64,000 bases of DNA from Gilliamella sp. wkB108 (GTDB lineage Bacteria > Pseudomonadota > Gammaproteobacteria > Enterobacterales > Orbaceae), in assembly GCF_001690195.1 (NCBI RefSeq), contig NZ_LZGM01000118.1, positions 1 through 64,000 on the forward strand, written 5' to 3'. Position numbers and translations under genes: made by a program. Under the pieces are notes generated by a model. That model was not told the DNA's origin, made no database searches, and saw only the letters and a program-made list of their open reading frames with translations. Each line of letters starts with the position of its first letter. Position 1 is the first letter of the stretch. This document shows positions 59,506-64,000 of this stretch, in pieces.

Positions 59506-61314
59506 ATGCCGAAAAAAAAAGTTAGCAAAAATGCGTCAATTATTAATCGTTTAACCCTATTAATGCTTTTTTTAGGAACCCTTGCTTTAGTCGCATTATC
59601 TATGTCAATCCAGATAGCTAATGATACTAAAGGTAGTGCATATATGATTAATCAATTAGGTTTATTGAGAATGAAAAACTACCAAATTTTGGCAATGGTT
59701 CCATTAAATCAACAAGATGATTACCGATTAAATCTCTTTACCGACATACCTTCTTCTGAGCAATATTTAGCGCTGTTTAAACGTTATGATTTACTTGATG
59801 AGTATAACCAATTACAAGAGGAATGGATAAACCAAATTACCCCTAAAATACAGCAAGCGCAAAAGATTGACGATATCAAAAATGACATTGATTCCTATGT
59901 TACTCGCATTAATCATTTAGTACATAAGATAGACCAAAAAACAGAGAGTCAAATTCAGTCTATTTCTCGGTTACAACAATTATTTATTGTCATAATTGTG
60001 CTGTTTTTAATTATCCAAATCTATTATTTACGGTGTTATCTTCTCGCTCCATGGCGAAAACTTATTGATATGGCTAATGCTATTTCGCAACATGATTTTA
60101 GTAAACGTTTTAATATTAGGGCAAAAAAAAATGAGTTTGATCTTTTAGGACAAGCTTTTAATAAAATGTCCGAACAAATAGAGTCACAATATTTAATATT
60201 GGAAGAGCGCGTTGCTGAAAAAACAGCTGCATTACAACAAACCAACAAGATTGTTTCATTTCAGTATCAAGCAACTAAACAATTACATACTCCTGAGCCA
60301 TTATGTGAACGTTTTTTAATAATTTTGCGTGAATTAGAAGAGTTAGTACCATTAACCCAATTTCAAATCCGTTTTTATGAATCGGATGATCTCGAACATT
60401 ATCAACAAATCAGCTACGACAACCAACAAAAACTACCCTATTGTCAGAATCCAAAATGTAATGCTTGTTTGATCTCATCTAAACCGCATAAAAAAAATAG
60501 TTTCCAACGCTACTGGTATCTTCAAGACAATGGCGAAAAATATGGGATTTTATTTGCTATTCAACCTACCGATATAGTACTTAGTAATGAACAAGAAAAT
60601 TTGATTACTGGGCTTATTGAACAGATGACCACTGCCATGATGTTAGATAGGCAAATAGAACAACAAAAACAATATTTATTAATGAAAGAGCGTTCAGCTA
60701 TGGCTAGAGAATTACATGATTCGATAGCCCAGTCACTATCTTGCTTGAAAATACATATTAGCTGTTTACAGATGCAAGCAGATCTAACCTCACAAAATAG
60801 CATTGATCTACTTACAACTATGCGCAAAGAAGTGAATATTACCTATTCACAATTAAGAGAGCTGATTACTTCTTTCCGTTTACGACTTAATCAAACCGGT
60901 TTTTATGCTAGTTTAATTGAATTAATTGAAGAGTTTAATCAAAAATTACAATTTAACATTCAGTTAGAATATTTATTACCTTTGAATATTATCAATAGTA
61001 AATACGCATTTCATTTATTACAGTTTATTCGTGAAGCCTTGAACAATATTTATAAACATGCTCAAGCTTCACATACTAGGATAAGTTTAACAATCGATGA
61101 CAATCAAATTATTTCGGTCTGCATTGAAGATAATGGTGTTGGTTTACCAAATGATATTAAGCAAGATAATCATTATGGACTGATTATTATGCGTGACCGC
61201 GTTGAGATACTTAATGGTAATTTAACGATTAATAGTCAACCCCACCAAGGGACACAAATTATGGTAACATTTAAAGCGAATAAGACCATTCCTTTTAAAA
61301 TAATAGAAGAGTAA
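59506..61314 (+). CDS. narX: Nitrate/nitrite sensor kinase NarX
   Basis: Membrane sensor that detects nitrate and nitrite and phosphorylates NarL. I use the ATG at 59506; a TTG at 59494 is in frame. Two membrane segments (about 18-37 and 158-175) flank a periplasmic helical domain with a P-box-like stretch (GLLRMKNYQIL). Then come HAMP, a cysteine cluster (C313, C318, C321) as in NarX, and the HisKA_3 site RELHDSIAQ with His at about 404. GHKL motifs (REALNNIYKHAQ, DNGVG) follow. Length is 602 aa (598 in E. coli). The regulator gene follows after 3 bases. Confidence 0.92.
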   Translation: MPKKKVSKNASIINRLTLLMLFLGTLALVALSMSIQIANDTKGSAYMINQLGLLRMKNYQILAMVPLNQQDDYRLNLFTDIPSSEQYLALFKRYDLLDEYNQLQEEWINQITPKIQQAQKIDDIKNDIDSYVTRINHLVHKIDQKTESQIQSISRLQQLFIVIIVLFLIIQIYYLRCYLLAPWRKLIDMANAISQHDFSKRFNIRAKKNEFDLLGQAFNKMSEQIESQYLILEERVAEKTAALQQTNKIVSFQYQATKQLHTPEPLCERFLIILRELEELVPLTQFQIRFYESDDLEHYQQISYDNQQKLPYCQNPKCNACLISSKPHKKNSFQRYWYLQDNGEKYGILFAIQPTDIVLSNEQENLITGLIEQMTTAMMLDRQIEQQKQYLLMKERSAMARELHDSIAQSLSCLKIHISCLQMQADLTSQNSIDLLTTMRKEVNITYSQLRELITSFRLRLNQTGFYASLIELIEEFNQKLQFNIQLEYLLPLNIINSKYAFHLLQFIREALNNIYKHAQASHTRISLTIDDNQIISVCIEDNGVGLPNDIKQDNHYGLIIMRDRVEILNGNLTINSQPHQGTQIMVTFKANKTIPFKIIEE

Positions 61315-61317
61315 TAC

Positions 61318-61971
61318 ATGGAACAATTAAATAGTTCAATACTGCTTATTGATGATCACCCTATGTTAAGAAATGGTGTTAAACAATTAATTAATACCAT
61401 AAGTCATTTTGAAATTGTCGGTGAGACAGGCTCTGGCATAGAAGGGGTAAAATTAGCTGAAAAACTTGATCCTGATATTATTTTACTCGATATTAATATG
61501 TCTGATGTAAGCGGATTAGAAATTTTACGCTATTTGCGCGAAAAAAATATTTCAAGTCGTATCATCATGTTTACGGTATCAGATGCTAAAGAAGACATTA
61601 TTACAGCATTAAAAATGGGTGCTGATGGTTATTTACTTAAAGACATGGAACCCGAAGATTTTTTAAAAGCGCTAAAAGATATTTCAATGGGTAAAGTCAT
61701 CATGGATGAGGCAATTTCGCATATTATTCTTAATTACATGCGACAAGGTGGTGAGCCGACGACAAAACAGATCCATGATGTTAATTTATTGACACCTAGA
61801 GAAAATGAAATATTTAATCTATTAGTCAAAGGATTATCCAATAAATTGATTGCTAAGGATTTGGACATCGTAGAAAGCACAGTGAAAGTACATATCAAAA
61901 GCATTTTTAAGAAACTTAATTTTAAATCACGTATGGAAATGACAGTATGGTACTTACAAAGTAAAGAGTGA
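61318..61971 (+). CDS. narL: Nitrate/nitrite response regulator NarL
   Basis: Response regulator that switches on nitrate respiration genes. The receiver domain (about 6-125) has LLIDDHPMLRNGV, phospho-acceptor Asp58 (LLDINM) and ADGYLLKDMEPEDFLKAL, closest to NarL among the NarL/NarP pair. The LuxR-type HTH (about 150-217) has LTPRENEIFNLL and STVKVHIKSIFKKL. Length is 217 aa (216 in E. coli). It overlaps no other gene and converges on cysG. Confidence 0.93.
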   Translation: MEQLNSSILLIDDHPMLRNGVKQLINTISHFEIVGETGSGIEGVKLAEKLDPDIILLDINMSDVSGLEILRYLREKNISSRIIMFTVSDAKEDIITALKMGADGYLLKDMEPEDFLKALKDISMGKVIMDEAISHIILNYMRQGGEPTTKQIHDVNLLTPRENEIFNLLVKGLSNKLIAKDLDIVESTVKVHIKSIFKKLNFKSRMEMTVWYLQSKE

Positions 61972-61988
61972 GCTTTATTGCAATAAGG

Positions 61989-62015
61989 CAGGTAAATAAT
62001 AGGATTATTTACCTG
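61989..62015. terminator. Stem-loop between convergent narL and cysG
   Basis: A perfect 11-bp stem CAGGTAAATAA/TTATTTACCTG with a 5-base loop lies in the 50-base gap between the two convergent stops. No U-tract follows on either strand. Confidence 0.5.
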
Positions 62016-62021
62016 ATAATA

Positions 62022-63395
62022 TTAATGTTGAGAAAACCAATTTAACTTTTCTCGTAGTGCTACAACCGGCCCAATAATGATTAAACTTGGACTACAAGCT
62101 TGTATAGAGAGTTGGGCTAGATTACTCAATACGCCAGAGATGACTTTCTGTTTAGTTGTAGTACCCTCTTCAACAATGGCTACAGGTGTATTGATATCCA
62201 TACCATGTTTAATTAATTGTTTTCCAATATTTTCTGCTTGTGATAGCCCCATGTAAAATACCAACGTCTGTTTTTCAGCAGCTAAACTTTGCCAATCAAG
62301 ATGACTGCCATCTTTCAAATGACCGGTGACTAAACGAACACTATGGGCATAATTCCGATGTGTTAACGGTATTCCACTATAGGCCGAACATCCGGAAGCA
62401 GCGGTGATCCCCGGTACAACAGAAAAAGGAATATCTGCATTAAACAGGGTTTCAAGCTCTTCGCCTCCACGACCAAAAATAAAAGGGTCACCTCCTTTTA
62501 AACGCACCACACGCTTACCTTTTTGAGCCTGCTCTAACAGTATTTGATTAATTTGTTCTTGTGGCACACAGTGAAATCCCGGACGTTTCCCAACAAATAT
62601 TCGTTGAGCGTCACGACGTGCAAGATCCATAATTTCATCAGAGACTAACCTATCGTAAACAATAATATCAGCTTGTTGGATCTGTTGTAGACCTTTTAAG
62701 GTTAATAATCCTGCATCACCCGGTCCCGCACCGACTAAAACGACTTCACCTCGATAATCAAGCGAGGTATCAAACAATTCATTTGTTATTTTCTCGACAT
62801 GTTCGAAATCTTTATTTGCCAGCGCTTGAGCTAATCTATCATGAGCGAACAATTTTTCCCAAAATCGACGGCGCTCAGCTATTGTTTGGTAAGTGGTTTT
62901 TACTTTATTACGCAGATAACCTGCATATTTAGCTAATTGCCCTAAATGTTGCGGTAAAATTGATTCTAATTTTTCACGTAATAGACGTGCTAAAACAGGC
63001 GCATGACCTTCTGATGATACAGCAACCATAATGGGAGAACGATCAATAATTGAGGGCATAATGAAACTCGCATCTTTCGGAGAATCAACCACATTACAAA
63101 AAATACAACGATTTTCAGCTTCAATACTCACTTTTTGGTTAGTTTCTTGACTATCAGTAGCTGCGATAACTAACCATTTCTTATTAAGTAATTCGGCACT
63201 AAATTCACCTTGAACCAAAACTAATTTTTTCTGAGCATTCCAACACATGAATTGTTCGTTAAATGTTTGCGCATTAACCGTAAGTTTGGCACCAGCTTCA
63301 AGTAATAATCGAGCTTTTCGTTCAGCAATTTCACCGCCACCAACTAATAGGCATTCACGATTTTCTAACTTACAAAATAGGGGTAAATAATCCAT
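62022..63395 (-). CDS. cysG: Sirohaem synthase CysG
   Basis: Trifunctional enzyme that turns uroporphyrinogen III into sirohaem, the cofactor of nitrite and sulfite reductases. The N-terminal part (about 1-200) is the precorrin-2 dehydrogenase/ferrochelatase ([33 protein letters not shown]). The C-terminal part (about 215-457) is the uroporphyrinogen methyltransferase ([27 protein letters not shown]). Length is 457 aa, the same as E. coli. It is downstream of nirC on the same strand, as in the nirBDC-cysG operon. Confidence 0.97.
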   Translation of the reverse strand: MDYLPLFCKLENRECLLVGGGEIAERKARLLLEAGAKLTVNAQTFNEQFMCWNAQKKLVLVQGEFSAELLNKKWLVIAATDSQETNQKVSIEAENRCIFCNVVDSPKDASFIMPSIIDRSPIMVAVSSEGHAPVLARLLREKLESILPQHLGQLAKYAGYLRNKVKTTYQTIAERRRFWEKLFAHDRLAQALANKDFEHVEKITNELFDTSLDYRGEVVLVGAGPGDAGLLTLKGLQQIQQADIIVYDRLVSDEIMDLARRDAQRIFVGKRPGFHCVPQEQINQILLEQAQKGKRVVRLKGGDPFIFGRGGEELETLFNADIPFSVVPGITAASGCSAYSGIPLTHRNYAHSVRLVTGHLKDGSHLDWQSLAAEKQTLVFYMGLSQAENIGKQLIKHGMDINTPVAIVEEGTTTKQKVISGVLSNLAQLSIQACSPSLIIIGPVVALREKLNWFSQH

Positions 63396-63559
63396 AGTAC
63401 CTCAAAATAGAAAATTATCTGTTAAATGTTCAGTGCCAACTCTGTTTTAAATATACAACCTTATTGATTATTCTATTTTTTGTACCACGTCATTTGGAGG
63501 AACATTAACTTCACTAAAACAAAAGTTGTCATAGGTAATTTATATTTTATATTTTTATA

Positions 63560-63600
63560 AGCGGTTGATTGTTATCTACAATGTATTAACAACCACCGCT
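63560..63600 (-). terminator. Imperfect stem-loop between nirC and cysG
   Basis: AGCGGT/ACCGCT and TTGTTA/TAACAA form two 6-bp stems separated by an internal loop, 47 bases after the nirC stop. Downstream sequence is AT-rich but not a clean U-tract, so termination may be partial. Confidence 0.4.
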
Positions 63601-63646
63601 ATTTGTTATTCTTAGGATCGCGATAAGGTATCTTTATCGGATAAAT

Positions 63647-64000
63647 TTAGGGTCTTTCGGATTTGGGCGTACTATACCAATAGCCTAGCCCCATAAATGC
63701 TACCCCCGATACAATATTACCCAATGATACCCATAGCAGGTTGTGACCAATACCGAGTAATGTGTAAGCTTCGCTGTGGTGACCAAACCAAGACAAAGCA
63801 AATAAAGTCATATTAGCAACCGAGTGTTCATAACCGCAGGCGATAAAGGCAAGTAAACACCACCAGATAGCAATAAATTTCGCACTTCCCTCTACCCGAT
63901 TGGCCATCCAAATTGCTAAACAGACTAACCAGTTACATAAGATCCCTCTAAAAAATAGTGCAGATGCTGAAGCCGATGTTTTAGCTAACGCGGCAGTATG
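63647..64000 (-). CDS. nirC: Nitrite transporter NirC (3' part; gene runs off the window)
   Basis: The C-terminal 117 residues of a formate/nitrite-family channel. The reading frame stays open to base 64000, where coding continues upstream beyond the window (the frame reads GILCNWLVCLAIW before the internal Met), so a Met at 63907 is not the start. The segment FIAIWWCLLAFIACGYEHSVANM is the conserved half-helix region of E. coli NirC, ending KSERP. Nitrite uptake fits the neighbouring cysG and narXL. Confidence 0.93.
   Translation of the reverse strand, partial: HTAALAKTSASASALFFRGILCNWLVCLAIWMANRVEGSAKFIAIWWCLLAFIACGYEHSVANMTLFALSWFGHHSEAYTLLGIGHNLLWVSLGNIVSGVAFMGLGYWYSTPKSERP

Noticed and set aside
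63647-63907. A short complete 86-aa membrane protein
   Set aside because: The frame is open to the window edge and the upstream codons continue the NirC sequence, so it is the end of a longer gene.

Overview
The window is visibly AT-rich chromosomal DNA from a gammaproteobacterium. Core genes (glnS, dnaA-dnaN-recF-gyrB, rodZ-ispG-hisS-yfgM-bamB-der-yfgJ, rplU-rpmA-yhbE-obgE, narXL, cysG-nirC, gss, smrB) are close to Enterobacterales versions, but the base composition and gene order differ. This fits the Orbales (Gilliamella, Frischella or Orbus-like insect-gut bacteria). That placement is an inference from protein similarity, AT content and gene set; no database was searched. I see no rRNA, tRNA, prophage, insertion sequence or CRISPR array.

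Layout. 1-5.5 kb: a DUF3999 envelope protein, glnS and the rstAB two-component pair. 5.6-11.5 kb: two convergent operons forming an uncharacterised metabolic cluster: HAD phosphatase, alpha/beta hydrolase and a pair of small SMR/EamA-type membrane proteins on +; a class III aminotransferase, a FemAB/BioF2-like acyltransferase and an arginase-fold enzyme on -. 11.7-14.8 kb: MipA/OmpV, rdgC, ompA. 14.9-21.0 kb: dnaA-dnaN-recF-gyrB, with one perfect DnaA box in the dnaA promoter. 21.1-39.4 kb: a 12-gene minus-strand locus headed by srfA-srfB-srfC homologues. 39.7-44.1 kb: gss, ybeD, metY, adk. 44.1-54.5 kb: a long minus-strand housekeeping run from putP through tyrS, pdxY, rodZ, ispG, hisS, yfgM, bamB and der to yfgJ. 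54.8-56.0 kb: nth and smrB. 56.2 kb: a RyhB-type small RNA under a Fur box. 56.5-59.3 kb: rplU, rpmA, yhbE, obgE. 59.5-64.0 kb: narXL, cysG and the 3' part of nirC.

The most interesting region is the srf locus. It encodes an Hsp70/actin-fold ATPase (SrfB) and a dynamin-like GTPase (SrfC), both predicted cytosolic. It also encodes two single-pass inner-membrane proteins (SrfA and a Sel1/TPR-like protein), a LolCDE/MacB-style ABC transporter, three von Willebrand factor A (vWA) proteins (one secreted, two tandem paralogues tethered by a membrane segment), a periplasmic formylglycine-generating-enzyme (FGE)-fold protein that lacks the catalytic cysteines, and two coiled-coil lipoproteins. Tight or overlapping gene junctions and complementary locations suggest one envelope-spanning, nucleotide-driven machine; its function is unknown.

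Second is the RyhB-like RNA on the minus strand at about 56158-56255. Its core pairing region matches the E. coli RyhB core over at least 20 nt, with a Fur box over its promoter and an intrinsic terminator. The nitrate genes (narX, narL, nirC, cysG) point to anaerobic nitrate/nitrite use with sirohaem synthesis. Several gene ends carry strong stem-loops without a U-tract, noted individually.
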